A stretch of 64,000 bases of DNA from an uncultured Bacteroidota bacterium (GTDB lineage: Bacteria > Bacteroidota > Bacteroidia > Chitinophagales > Chitinophagaceae): positions 1 through 64,000 of the forward strand of contig CAIVKC010000040.1 of NCBI GenBank assembly GCA_903906365.1, given 5' to 3'. How positions within the stretch are numbered: the stretch's first letter is position 1; each line of letters begins with the position of its first letter. Under the pieces are notes generated by a model. That model searched no databases. It was not told the origin of the DNA and saw nothing but the letters and a program-made list of their open reading frames with translations. Positions 9,430-15,995 of this stretch are shown one piece after another. The translations under genes and the position numbers were made by a program.

Positions 9430-10157
9430 CAATGGGGCATGAGTGATTTGGAGTAAATAATTTCCCGGTCGTGGACAAGCTGGTCCCTGAAATCCAGGTA
9501 TTGCAACCGTCCCCCGGTATGTGTGGAGGCCAGGCTGGTGATGCTGACGGTAAAAACCAAGCCGTCCCTGTTCATCATCAGGTCATTGTGCCGGTCGCCG
9601 TCGCCGGTGAACTGATGAAACCACAGGATATCCTCCTGTTCCGGACTCGGGTTTTCCCGGATCCACGCTTCAAACCAGGCCTCCCTGCGGGTGATCACCT
9701 CCGGCTCGTAGAGGGTGACCGAAGACCAGATATGGGGTAGCCCGGCAGCCAGGCTGCGAATTTTCCTATCCTGTCCATCCCAGCGGCCTTCTGATAACCC
9801 CGATTGACAATGCATAATAAGGGTAAAAGGTTCTATGCCGGTCAGGTCGTATTTTTCGAAATTCTCTACGGGGTCGTCATGATCCACCAAATCAAGCAAT
9901 ACCAGTCCCCTGCTTTTTCGGTAGGGCGGTTGGGGTATATGCCGGCAGAGTCCGCCGTTGAGCAGAACCAGGCTGTTTCCGTTTTCATGCACCGCAAACC
10001 AGGTGCCACCGGCGTCCCTGTCCCGGGGAAACAAAACACGACCCGTCTTCAAGGTATGAAATTCAGGGGCTTCCGCCTGGCTCCGCCAGCGCTTCTCATC
10101 CCGGTTGGAGGTAAGAAAGGTCCTGCCCGGGGAGGGAATGTAGGTTACTGTGCACAT
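9429..10157 (-). CDS. NRDE-family (TANGO2-like) protein
   Basis: 242 residues. It starts MCTVTYIP and continues TSNRDEKRWR, the signature of the NRDE family (DUF833, relatives of eukaryotic TANGO2). These proteins share the layout of Ntn-type hydrolases: the second-position cysteine would become an N-terminal nucleophile after removal of Met. Further conserved parts are AGGTWFAV near residue 50 and LLNGG. The biochemical role is not established for the family; amidohydrolase and haem-related functions have been proposed. The start overlaps the end of the DinB gene by 13 bases and the stop overlaps the ATP-grasp start by one, so the three genes form one translationally coupled unit. Confidence 0.88.
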   Translation of the reverse strand: MCTVTYIPSPGRTFLTSNRDEKRWRSQAEAPEFHTLKTGRVLFPRDRDAGGTWFAVHENGNSLVLLNGGLCRHIPQPPYRKSRGLVLLDLVDHDDPVENFEKYDLTGIEPFTLIMHCQSGLSEGRWDGQDRKIRSLAAGLPHIWSSVTLYEPEVITRREAWFEAWIRENPSPEQEDILWFHQFTGDGDRHNDLMMNRDGLVFTVSITSLASTHTGGRLQYLDFRDQLVHDREIIYSKSLMPH

Positions 10158-10645
10158 TGCCGGCGGTGCTTTAGGGTTGAAGAGGCCACGCCGAATTCTT
10201 CCGGCACCCTCACCCTGCTGGCTTCTTCCAGGCCTACCCTGATCAATGCCATATGGTGAATGGTATGTTCCAGATTATAGGCAACCTCCCGGTCATAATT
10301 GGTGGAGATGGTCACCGTATCTGCCGATAACGGGTCATAGGTCGCCTCCAGGACCAGGGACTTGTTGTCCCTGACCAAGCGGTCATGGATGCTGCGGAGC
10401 AGGCGGGCAGCCAGGACGGCATCTGCTTCTATGAGTGGATCCCTGCGGCGCTTTTCATAATTGACCACGCCGATGTCATAGCCTTTTTCCAGACACTCAA
10501 ACAATTCTATAATATGACGCACATGCTGGCCAATGGTGTTCCCATGCAGGGTTTTGCAAGGCATGCTGTATTCCATGGGGGTCAATTGCTCCAGGGAGGA
10601 ACACAACTGCTCAAAAGCGTTATAAACAGCCTTTTGTAAGTGCAT
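10145..10645 (-). CDS. DinB/YfiT-like four-helix protein
   Basis: 166 residues from the ATG at 10645. The DinB superfamily is a four-helix bundle holding a divalent metal with three histidines, often acting as a thiol transferase. Candidates here are His44 in GQHVRHIIELFE and His127/His131 in NLEHTIHHMALI, which match the expected spacing. The chain between them is helical and has no signal peptide. It heads the coupled DinB-NRDE-ATP-grasp set and starts 28 bases after the YceI stop, so it may also share that transcript. Function in this pathway is unknown; thiol adduct removal or metal-dependent hydrolysis are both possible. Confidence 0.85.
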   Translation of the reverse strand: MHLQKAVYNAFEQLCSSLEQLTPMEYSMPCKTLHGNTIGQHVRHIIELFECLEKGYDIGVVNYEKRRRDPLIEADAVLAARLLRSIHDRLVRDNKSLVLEATYDPLSADTVTISTNYDREVAYNLEHTIHHMALIRVGLEEASRVRVPEEFGVASSTLKHRRQCAQ

Positions 10646-10673
10646 ATACAAATATTAGTGCTTTAAATTAAAA

Positions 10674-11210
10674 TTATTTTTTGGCAAAAACCCGCAAAGT
10701 TACCACCACATTATCCGAGAGGGTACTGGAACCGCCTACCTTGAAATCCCGCCGGTTGATCTTGAATTCACCGTCAAACTGGTAACCTTCGGCCATGGAA
10801 CTGGCACTAAATGGAAAGGAAAGTTCCTGGGTATGGTCCTTGATGGTCAGTTTGCCAAACATTAAGAATATACCTTTTTTATTGGATGCACTAACCCGGG
10901 TAGATACGAACCGTATGAGCGGATGGTTTTTGACATCAAAATAGGATTCCTCGCGTAAGTGGTTATCCCGCATGGTATTATCAGTATTTATCGAAGCCGC
11001 ATCTATAGTCACCTCAAAGGAAGCTTTGGCCAGGTCATCCGGAGCAAACTCAATGGCCCCCTTGATACCGGAAAAGGAACCATCCACGGTAAAGCCAAAG
11101 TTCTTGATCTTAAAGGAAATGGTGGTACCTGTGTTCACGGGCGTATATTGCTGCGCGGGAACGACGCTATAAAACAGGGTGCAAATCAGTGCAAATAAGC
11201 AATATTTCAT
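10674..11210 (-). CDS. YceI-family periplasmic lipid-binding protein
   Basis: 178 residues with a signal peptide (cleavage probably after VVPAQ). The rest fits the YceI beta-barrel, lipocalin-like and able to bind polyisoprenoids: TISFKIKNFGFTVDGSFSGIKGAIEF near the start, the conserved MRDNHLREESYFDVKNHPLIRF in the middle and INRRDFKVGG near the end. Family members are periplasmic and often respond to acid, osmotic or envelope stress. The gene lies between DoxX (87 bases upstream) and DinB (28 bases downstream) on the same strand under the likely control of the Crp/Fnr-type gene at the head of the row. Confidence 0.92.
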   Translation of the reverse strand: MKYCLFALICTLFYSVVPAQQYTPVNTGTTISFKIKNFGFTVDGSFSGIKGAIEFAPDDLAKASFEVTIDAASINTDNTMRDNHLREESYFDVKNHPLIRFVSTRVSASNKKGIFLMFGKLTIKDHTQELSFPFSASSMAEGYQFDGEFKINRRDFKVGGSSTLSDNVVVTLRVFAKK

Positions 11211-11297
11211 GGGATTAATCTATGGTGACTTTGGTTTCAAAATTAGCGCTGTAGCAGGAAAAAAAATGCCCTGTTTTTCCCCACACGCCGATTTGCT

Positions 11298-11693
11298 TTA
11301 TCGGGCCTTTAATAAACCCAATTTTCCCAGCAAATCCTTTCTGTAATAGAGTGCCAACAGTGCGCAGGCAATAAAAACTATGACCGCATAGATAAACAGT
11401 ACCGCATCCCCGTCAAAGACGATGCCCAGCTTGGTCAGGTGGAAAAAGATGGCTCCCCCCATCAGTCCCATGCCCAGGACCGAACCATAACCGGTGGTTC
11501 GGGGATAGAGGATAAGCAGGGAGGCAATGAGTTCCATTACTCCGGTTCCAATCCGACCCCAGGGCTCCATGCCCAGGATAGTAAAGAGTTTAACCGACTG
11601 GGGATTTGCGGTGAACTTATAAAAAAGGGTCATACACATGATGGCCGCGGCTACCAGGCGGAGCGTCCATAACAAGACATTGTTGGGTTTCAT
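11298..11693 (-). CDS. DoxX-family membrane protein
   Basis: 131 residues forming four membrane helices (about 8-26, 47-65, 72-92, 98-118), the usual layout of the DoxX/DoxD-like family. The motif GRIGTGVMELIASLLILYP matches the conserved second helix. Family members are small integral membrane proteins linked to redox balance or to quinone-dependent oxidases; the precise activity is usually unknown. It follows the YHS gene by 20 bases and is probably in the same transcript. Confidence 0.88.
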   Translation of the reverse strand: MKPNNVLLWTLRLVAAAIMCMTLFYKFTANPQSVKLFTILGMEPWGRIGTGVMELIASLLILYPRTTGYGSVLGMGLMGGAIFFHLTKLGIVFDGDAVLFIYAVIVFIACALLALYYRKDLLGKLGLLKAR

Positions 11694-11713
11694 GATGGGT
11701 TGTTGTTTTGGGG

Positions 11714-12175
11714 TTAGTGAATTAATTTTTGCCAGTTTGCGTCAGCGCTGCGGTGTAGGTTTTCCTCATCTTTATTCCAGCTTTTCAGGGTATTGTTGAA
11801 GAACTGGTTATAAAACAGGAACAATTTGCCGTTTACAATCTTAAAGGTTCCCGGATCCACGTCCACCTTGGAGCCCTCTTTTCCCATGGCATAGGCGCAC
11901 CATCCGCCGTACTGGGGCTCATAGCGGGCTGGGTTCTTTCTGAATTCTTCCCGGTTGGCGGCACTGGAAAAATAATAGGTAACCCCCTGATCGGACAGGG
12001 CCCATTGTTTGTCCCCTTTTACTGCCTTATTTGTGCTAAAATAGGCCACCGGATCATATCCTTTGATGGCGAGGCCTCCGTCGAGGTTGAAGAGTTTTTG
12101 CCGCTGACCGGCGTCCTGAGAAAAGGACCACAGAAACATACAGCTGGCCAGGCAGGTAATTAAAGCTTTTTTCAT
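11714..12175 (-). CDS. Secreted YHS-domain protein
   Basis: 153 residues from the ATG at 12175, which gives a proper signal peptide (MKKALITCLASCMFLWSFSQ); a frame start 18 codons earlier would put extra residues before it. The YHS domain spans about residues 35-85 (IKGYDPVAYFSTNKAVKGD, then YYFSSAANREEFRKNPARYEPQYGGWCAYAM). YHS domains are short metal-binding modules seen in copper ATPases and monooxygenases. As a free-standing exported domain its ligand is unknown; a role with copper or other metal is plausible. It lies 54 bases behind the Crp/Fnr regulator and 20 bases before DoxX. Confidence 0.88.
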   Translation of the reverse strand: MKKALITCLASCMFLWSFSQDAGQRQKLFNLDGGLAIKGYDPVAYFSTNKAVKGDKQWALSDQGVTYYFSSAANREEFRKNPARYEPQYGGWCAYAMGKEGSKVDVDPGTFKIVNGKLFLFYNQFFNNTLKSWNKDEENLHRSADANWQKLIH

Positions 12176-12229
12176 ATTTAAAATTTTTACTACCCAAAAA
12201 TAGATGGCCCTGGACCAAAGCAATGTCAT

Positions 12230-12931
12230 TTAAGCGACACTTGCCTGCTTTTGTAATTTTTTAACATCTAAGAAACAGATCTGGTTGCGGTCATAGGAAA
12301 GGACCTGCTCGGCGGCCAGTTCATTGATCATGGTGGTTACCGTTTGGCGGCTGGATCCAATCAGGCTGGCAATATCTTCATGGGTGAGATAATTGGGAAT
12401 GCAAAAACCCTGGGTGGTGCTGAGGCCGATCTCCTGTTCCACCAGGTGCCAGAAAAAATGGAGCAGCCTGGTCTTTACGCTTTTGTTCAGCAGATTAACC
12501 AGCCGGTTTTCAATATGCCGCAGTTTGGCTCCCACCTGTTTGCTGAATTTAAGGGCCAGGTCCGGTTTTTTTTTGAGCAGCTTTTCAAAATCTTCTATGG
12601 TAAAAGCGCAAAGGCTTACATCATTTTTATAGGCTTTGGCGAATTCCCCGTTCAGGTTGTTGCGCTCCAGGGTAAACTGGCCGAAAATCTCCCCCTTGCT
12701 GATGATTTCCTTGACCTTTTCATTTCCTTCATCATCTATATACCCAATTTTAATATATCCTTCCTTGATAAAATAAAGCCTGTTGTGGTTAAAAGCCTCA
12801 AAGTAAATGTATTCCCCCCGGGGCGCTTCAATAAATTGGTGTTCGATGTGCAATTCTTCGTATTCCTCATCTGATAAATGACACCACAGGTCATAATTCC
12901 TGATCAATAGCAACTTTTCATCCACAGACAT
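12230..12931 (-). CDS. Crp/Fnr-family transcriptional regulator
   Basis: 233 residues. The N-terminal cyclic-nucleotide-binding beta-roll (about 15-125) includes LYFIKEGYIKIGYIDDEGNEK and GEIFGQFTLE. The dimerisation helix follows, then a Crp-type winged helix-turn-helix (about 165-225, LTHEDIASLIGSSRQTVTTMINEL). There is no N-terminal cysteine cluster of the FNR kind, so iron-sulfur oxygen sensing is unlikely; the effector is unknown. It is the first gene of the minus-strand row YHS-DoxX-YceI-DinB-NRDE-ATP-grasp-LysE and is the natural candidate to control it. It is divergent from the CCG-domain gene at 13048, 116 bases away. Confidence 0.93.
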   Translation of the reverse strand: MSVDEKLLLIRNYDLWCHLSDEEYEELHIEHQFIEAPRGEYIYFEAFNHNRLYFIKEGYIKIGYIDDEGNEKVKEIISKGEIFGQFTLERNNLNGEFAKAYKNDVSLCAFTIEDFEKLLKKKPDLALKFSKQVGAKLRHIENRLVNLLNKSVKTRLLHFFWHLVEQEIGLSTTQGFCIPNYLTHEDIASLIGSSRQTVTTMINELAAEQVLSYDRNQICFLDVKKLQKQASVA

Positions 12932-13047
12932 TGGCCGGTATTTAATGGCTATAAAGTTACAATTTAGTCAATGAAATGATCAAAGGCTTTCCGTCCATAT
13001 CATTATTTGTGCCATTTGATTTAGATTTACGCAAAAAAGGAGCCCAT

Positions 13048-13827
13048 ATGGAAGTACCAACGATGGCCGAGCTGCAGGCCAGGGGGGAAAGCCCCGAAAT
13101 GCTGTTCTGGGTGGGTTGCGCCGGCAGCTTTGACCAGCGGGCCCAAAAGATCACCCGGGCCTTTGCCTCCATACTTCAGCATATCGGCATTTCCTTCGCC
13201 ATCCTGGGAAATGAAGAGATGTGCACCGGCGATCCGGTGCGCCGGGCGGGCAATGAATTCATGTTCCAGATGATGGCCTATCAGAATATCCTGCTCTTAC
13301 AGCAATACGGGGTCAAAAAAATTGTGACTACCTGTCCCCATTGTTTCAATACGCTGGCCAATGAATACCCTGAACTGGGCGGACATTTTGAAGTCATTCA
13401 CCACGCCGTATTGCTCCAGCAGCTCATCGAGGAGGGTAAAATCGTCTTAAAGGGAGGCGGCTCCTTTCAGGGGAAAAAGATTACCTACCATGACAGCTGT
13501 TATCTGGGCCGCGCCAATCATATTTATGAAGCCCCCCGTAAAGTGCTGGAGGTCCTGGATGCAGAACTGGTGGAAATGAAGCGTTGCCGCAGCAAGGGCA
13601 TGTGTTGCGGGGCAGGCGGCGCCCAAATGTTCAAAGAGGAAGAGAAAGGATCTTCCAGGGTCAACTGGGAAAGGGCTGCCCAAGCCCTTGAAACCGGGGC
13701 TTCCATAGTAGCCGCGGCCTGCCCATTTTGCAATACCATGATGACCGATGGCGTGAAAAACAAGGAAATGGAACAATCCGTCCAGGTGATGGATATCGCT
13801 GAACTCGTGGCCCTGTCGCTGGCCTGA
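13048..13827 (+). CDS. (Fe-S)-binding CCG-domain protein, HdrB-like
   Basis: 259 residues from the ATG at 13048, preceded by AAAAAAGGAG, a recognisable ribosome site; an in-frame ATG 24 codons upstream has none. Two CCG-type cysteine clusters are visible: CTGDPVRR with TTCPHCFNTLA, and the typical MCCGAGGAQMF with AACPFCNTMM. The motif YHDSCYLGRAN lies between them. In HdrB and succinate/lactate-type reductases such clusters form unusual 4Fe-4S centres that act on disulfides or link to quinone. The natural partner is the membrane Fe-S protein at 6362-7672, on the same strand but 5.4 kb upstream. Substrate unknown. Confidence 0.9.
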   Translation: MEVPTMAELQARGESPEMLFWVGCAGSFDQRAQKITRAFASILQHIGISFAILGNEEMCTGDPVRRAGNEFMFQMMAYQNILLLQQYGVKKIVTTCPHCFNTLANEYPELGGHFEVIHHAVLLQQLIEEGKIVLKGGGSFQGKKITYHDSCYLGRANHIYEAPRKVLEVLDAELVEMKRCRSKGMCCGAGGAQMFKEEEKGSSRVNWERAAQALETGASIVAAACPFCNTMMTDGVKNKEMEQSVQVMDIAELVALSLA

Positions 13828-13925
13828 CATACCCCTGAGCTGCCCGCAGGAAGGTCCCGCTCCGATTTGAGGGCGATGGGAAAAATGGGTTTAAACTGTA
13901 TTTTCGCAATCAGCCATGCATGCCC

Positions 13926-13933
13926 TAAATTTG
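13926..13933 (+). promoter_or_regulatory. Candidate -7 box TAAATTTG
   Basis: Exact match to TAnnTTTG only five bases before the ATG at 13938. If used, transcription would begin at or just after that ATG, giving a leaderless or nearly leaderless message, possibly starting at the ATG at 13944. No good -33 TTTG is seen. Confidence 0.3.
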
Positions 13934-13937
13934 CCGT

Positions 13938-14459
13938 ATGAATATGGATTACGCCTCACTTGTGCCAGCCGATTTTTCCGACCATTCCAGGGTCTGGATC
14001 TATCAAAGCAACCGCCTGTTCACCCTGGGGGAGGCTCTGCAGCTGGAAGACAGATTAGTGACCTTTTTGCAGTCCTGGAATACGCATGGAACCCCGGTCA
14101 AGGGTTTTGGCAACCTGTTTTTCGGTCAGTTTATTGTCCTGATGGCAGATGAGACTGCTGCCGGCGTCAGCGGCTGCAGTACGGATTCGTCCGTCCGTCT
14201 GATCAAGGAGATCGAAAAGGATTTTGGTGTCACCCTTTTTGACAGGCAGTTGCTGGCTTTTCTGGTTAAGGGGAAAGTGCAGCTGATACCGCTCGCCCAG
14301 CTGAACTATGCCATCGAGCACCGGTTTATCGAGCCCGACAGCCTTTATTTTGATAATACGGTTCAACATAAAAAGGAATTTGTGGGTCGCTGGATCACCC
14401 CGCTGAATAGCAGCTGGCTGGCTGCCCGCATCAGGCCGGCCACCCAGCGCGTTCAATAA
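13938..14459 (+). CDS. Conserved Bacteroidota protein (often labelled ABC transporter ATPase)
   Basis: 173 residues, or 171 if the second ATG at 13944 is used. The sequence (VWIYQSNRLFT, then FLQSWNTHGTPVKGFGNLFFGQFIVLMADET, then GCSTDSSVRLIKEIEKDFGVTLFDR) matches a small family conserved in Bacteroidota that databases often call ABC transporter ATPase. I see no Walker A, signature or Walker B motif, so that name has no support. No signal peptide or membrane helix; probably cytoplasmic. The GCSTDSSVR stretch with its single cysteine is the most distinctive part and may be functional. Real role unknown. Confidence 0.8.
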   Translation: MNMDYASLVPADFSDHSRVWIYQSNRLFTLGEALQLEDRLVTFLQSWNTHGTPVKGFGNLFFGQFIVLMADETAAGVSGCSTDSSVRLIKEIEKDFGVTLFDRQLLAFLVKGKVQLIPLAQLNYAIEHRFIEPDSLYFDNTVQHKKEFVGRWITPLNSSWLAARIRPATQRVQ

Positions 14460-14529
14460 ATATTTAATATTTTTTGAATTCAAAAGGATTACTGAAATTG
14501 CCTAACATTAACGATCAAAAAATCAATTT

Positions 14530-14973
14530 ATGAAGAAGCTATTTTCATCATTGCTAGCCATCACCATTTTATTGGGAAGTATCAACAGCTATTCCCAGAC
14601 TCCTGCCGAAAAAGCAGCTAAAGAAAAAGCGGACAAGGCTGCCGCCAAAGAAAAGGAAAAGGCAGACAAAGCCGCTGCCAAAGAAAAGGAAAAAGCGGAC
14701 AAAGCTGCCGCCAAGGAAAAGGAAAAAGCCGATAAAGCCGCCGCCAAAGCCGCTGAAAAGGCAAAGACAGTGACCACCACCGCCCCTGCTGTCAAACCGG
14801 CTCCTGCACCCGCTCCCAGCACCGCCAAAACAAAGACCGTTACCCAGGGCGTGAACAAATCCGCCGACAAAGCCGTTGGAACGGATGCCAAGGGTAGAAC
14901 CATTTATGAGGGGCCCCGCGGCGGACGCTATACACTGACTGCTGCCGGCAACAAGGAATACATCAAAAAATAG
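14530..14973 (+). CDS. Secreted Lys/Ala-repeat protein with a C-terminal PBCV basic adaptor motif
   Basis: 147 residues. A signal peptide (MKKLFSSLLAITILLGSINSYSQ) is followed by 11-residue repeats of KEKEKADKAAA (three full copies and one shortened copy, residues 31-72), strongly charged and likely a long helix. A Pro/Ala/Thr-rich linker comes next, then a short basic C-terminus, GRTIYEGPRGGRYTLTAAGN near residues 119-138. That end resembles the PBCV-specific basic adaptor motif described in chlorella viruses and found scattered in bacteria. The extended helix-linker-adaptor layout suggests a protein that reaches across the periplasm or binds an anionic polymer. It is followed by its own terminator. 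Function unknown. Confidence 0.78.
   Translation: MKKLFSSLLAITILLGSINSYSQTPAEKAAKEKADKAAAKEKEKADKAAAKEKEKADKAAAKEKEKADKAAAKAAEKAKTVTTTAPAVKPAPAPAPSTAKTKTVTQGVNKSADKAVGTDAKGRTIYEGPRGGRYTLTAAGNKEYIKK
14620..14745 (+). repeat. Tandem 33-bp coding repeats
   Basis: Three 33-bp units plus one 27-bp partial unit encoding KEKEKADKAAA inside the preceding gene. Units differ mainly at third codon positions (gct/gcc/gca, aaa/aag), which suggests that the repeats are old or kept at protein level. The array could change copy number by slippage or recombination. Confidence 0.9.
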
Positions 14974-14987
14974 TTAACCACTGTACC

Positions 14988-15025
14988 GGGACGGAGCCCA
15001 TGGTCAAAAGCTTCGTCCCTTTTTT
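14988..15025 (+). terminator. Rho-independent terminator before tRNA-Gly
   Basis: Ten-bp stem GGGACGGAGC/GCTTCGTCCC (one G-T pair), a 12-nt loop and six T residues (15020-15025). It ends the 147-residue protein gene. Only nine bases separate its T-tract from the first base of the tRNA. Confidence 0.85.
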
Positions 15026-15034
15026 GCTTCATAA

Positions 15035-15107
15035 GCGGCAGTAGCTCAGTTGGTAGAGCATCAGCTTCCCAAGCTGAGGGTCGAGAGTTCGAACCTCTTT
15101 TGCCGCT
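15035..15107 (+). tRNA. tRNA-Gly (anticodon CCC)
   Basis: Complete 73-nt cloverleaf without encoded CCA. Acceptor stem GCGGCAG pairs with TTGCCGC (last pair G-T). The D arm contains GCTCAGTTGGTAGAGC. The anticodon stem TCAGC/GCTGA closes the loop TTCCCAA, placing CCC at positions 34-36. The T arm is GAGAG-TTCGAAC-CTCTT. The discriminator base is T. It decodes GGG. Confidence 0.97.
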
Positions 15108-15110
15108 CCC

Positions 15111-15137
15111 AAACGCCCGGAAATCCCGGGCGTTTTT
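15111..15137 (+). terminator. Terminator of tRNA-Gly
   Basis: Perfect 8-bp stem ACGCCCGG/CCGGGCGT with a 5-nt loop followed by five T residues, starting four bases behind the tRNA. Confidence 0.88.
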
Positions 15138-15433
15138 ACGTTGTATGCCTCCCCTACCCCCCCTGGCCGGAATAAGGATTTTGCCTGCAGGTTTTACCTG
15201 ATGCTGCAAACCGGCCCATACCTTAAAGAGCCCCCCACCCCATTGCAATGACAGCCCTCCCCGCGGGAGGTAAACAGGCCGGTTGGAGTTCGGTCCGGCC
15301 ATCGCGCGTCAAACAACGGTTCTACCGGTAAGCCATAGGGGGTAGATTGTGTTTTAGCATTTGTTTGTCAATATTTTGAATTAATTTGGCGTCCTCAAAT
15401 CAATTTTGTAATCCCTTTTAAAAAAATCAAATT
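15138..15433. other. Intergenic region upstream of the peroxiredoxin gene
   Basis: About 300 bases without a supported gene. The last 80 bases are AT-rich and hold several TTTG tetramers (near 15361, 15377, 15388), which suggests the peroxiredoxin promoter lies there. None is an exact TAnnTTTG box at a suitable spacing. The minus-strand reading frame crossing this stretch runs antisense through the tRNA and is not credible. Confidence 0.5.
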
Positions 15434-15910
15434 ATGGCCATAGCAGTAGGACAAGCCGCCCCGGACTTTAGGTTATTTAGTTCAGACGCCAAGGAAGTTT
15501 CACTGGGCGATTTCAAAGGCAAGATACTGGTGATCCAGTTCTTCCCCGCCGCGTTTACCGGCGTTTGCACGGAGCAGTTGTGCAGCAGCCGTGATGAGCT
15601 CTCCTTTTATAATGACCTGGGGGCTGACGTGATAGGCATCTCGGTGGACATGCCATTCTCACTCAAAGTATTTAAGGAAAAGAATAATATCAACTTCCCA
15701 CTGCTCTCTGATTTCAATAAACTGGCCATCCATAATTATGAAATGTACCATTGCAATTTTGCATTCGGTATGAAGGGAGTAGCCAAAAGAGGGGTCGTGG
15801 TTGTGGATGCGGCCGGCAAGGTTGCCTATTCGGAAGAAACGGCAAATCCTGGAACACAGGTCAATTTTGGTGCACTCAAGGAAGCGCTGGGGAAACTCAA
15901 AGCAGCCTGA
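15434..15910 (+). CDS. Peroxiredoxin (PrxQ/AhpE type)
   Basis: 158 residues, thioredoxin fold, cytoplasmic. It reduces hydrogen peroxide and organic hydroperoxides. The active-site motif P-x3-T-x2-C is seen as PAAFTGVC with peroxidatic Cys45; Cys50 five residues on (TEQLC) is in the place of the resolving cysteine of E. coli Bcp/PrxQ, so an intramolecular atypical two-cysteine cycle is likely. Arg and Trp/Phe positions around VIGISVDMPFSLKVFKEKNNINFPLLSDFN also fit the family. The gene stands alone and converges on the amylase gene, with a long hairpin between them. Confidence 0.93.
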   Translation: MAIAVGQAAPDFRLFSSDAKEVSLGDFKGKILVIQFFPAAFTGVCTEQLCSSRDELSFYNDLGADVIGISVDMPFSLKVFKEKNNINFPLLSDFNKLAIHNYEMYHCNFAFGMKGVAKRGVVVVDAAGKVAYSEETANPGTQVNFGALKEALGKLKAA

Positions 15911-15930
15911 ACACACACCCGAAAATAGTC

Positions 15931-15982
15931 AACCGGTCTGTTCGGAGGATTTCATGGAAATACCTTACTGAACAGACCGGTT
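15931..15982. terminator. Long hairpin between convergent genes
   Basis: Perfect 13-bp outer stem AACCGGTCTGTTC/GAACAGACCGGTT enclosing a second stem (AGGATTTC against GAAATACCT with one bulge). It lies between the peroxiredoxin and amylase stops, and probably terminates transcription from both sides, although T-tracts are weak. Confidence 0.65.
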
Positions 15983-15995
15983 TATTAGGTGGAAC

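Noticed and set aside
7688-12931. Defence island or mobile element between the Fe-S genes
   Set aside because: No nuclease, methyltransferase, transposase, repeats at the borders or foreign base composition that I can see. The genes are ordinary metabolic or stress types.
12976-13047. Longer N-terminus of the CCG protein
   Set aside because: 24 extra residues before a well placed ribosome site would have no match to the family.
13938-14459. Annotation as ABC transporter ATPase
   Set aside because: No Walker A, LSGGQ-type signature or Walker B. The name is a database habit.
15035-15107. Integration site for a mobile element at tRNA-Gly
   Set aside because: No integrase, no direct repeat of the tRNA 3' end and no change in gene content to the right.
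14928-15302. 124-residue frame on the minus strand over tRNA-Gly
   Set aside because: Its middle is the antisense translation of the tRNA, a known false signal.
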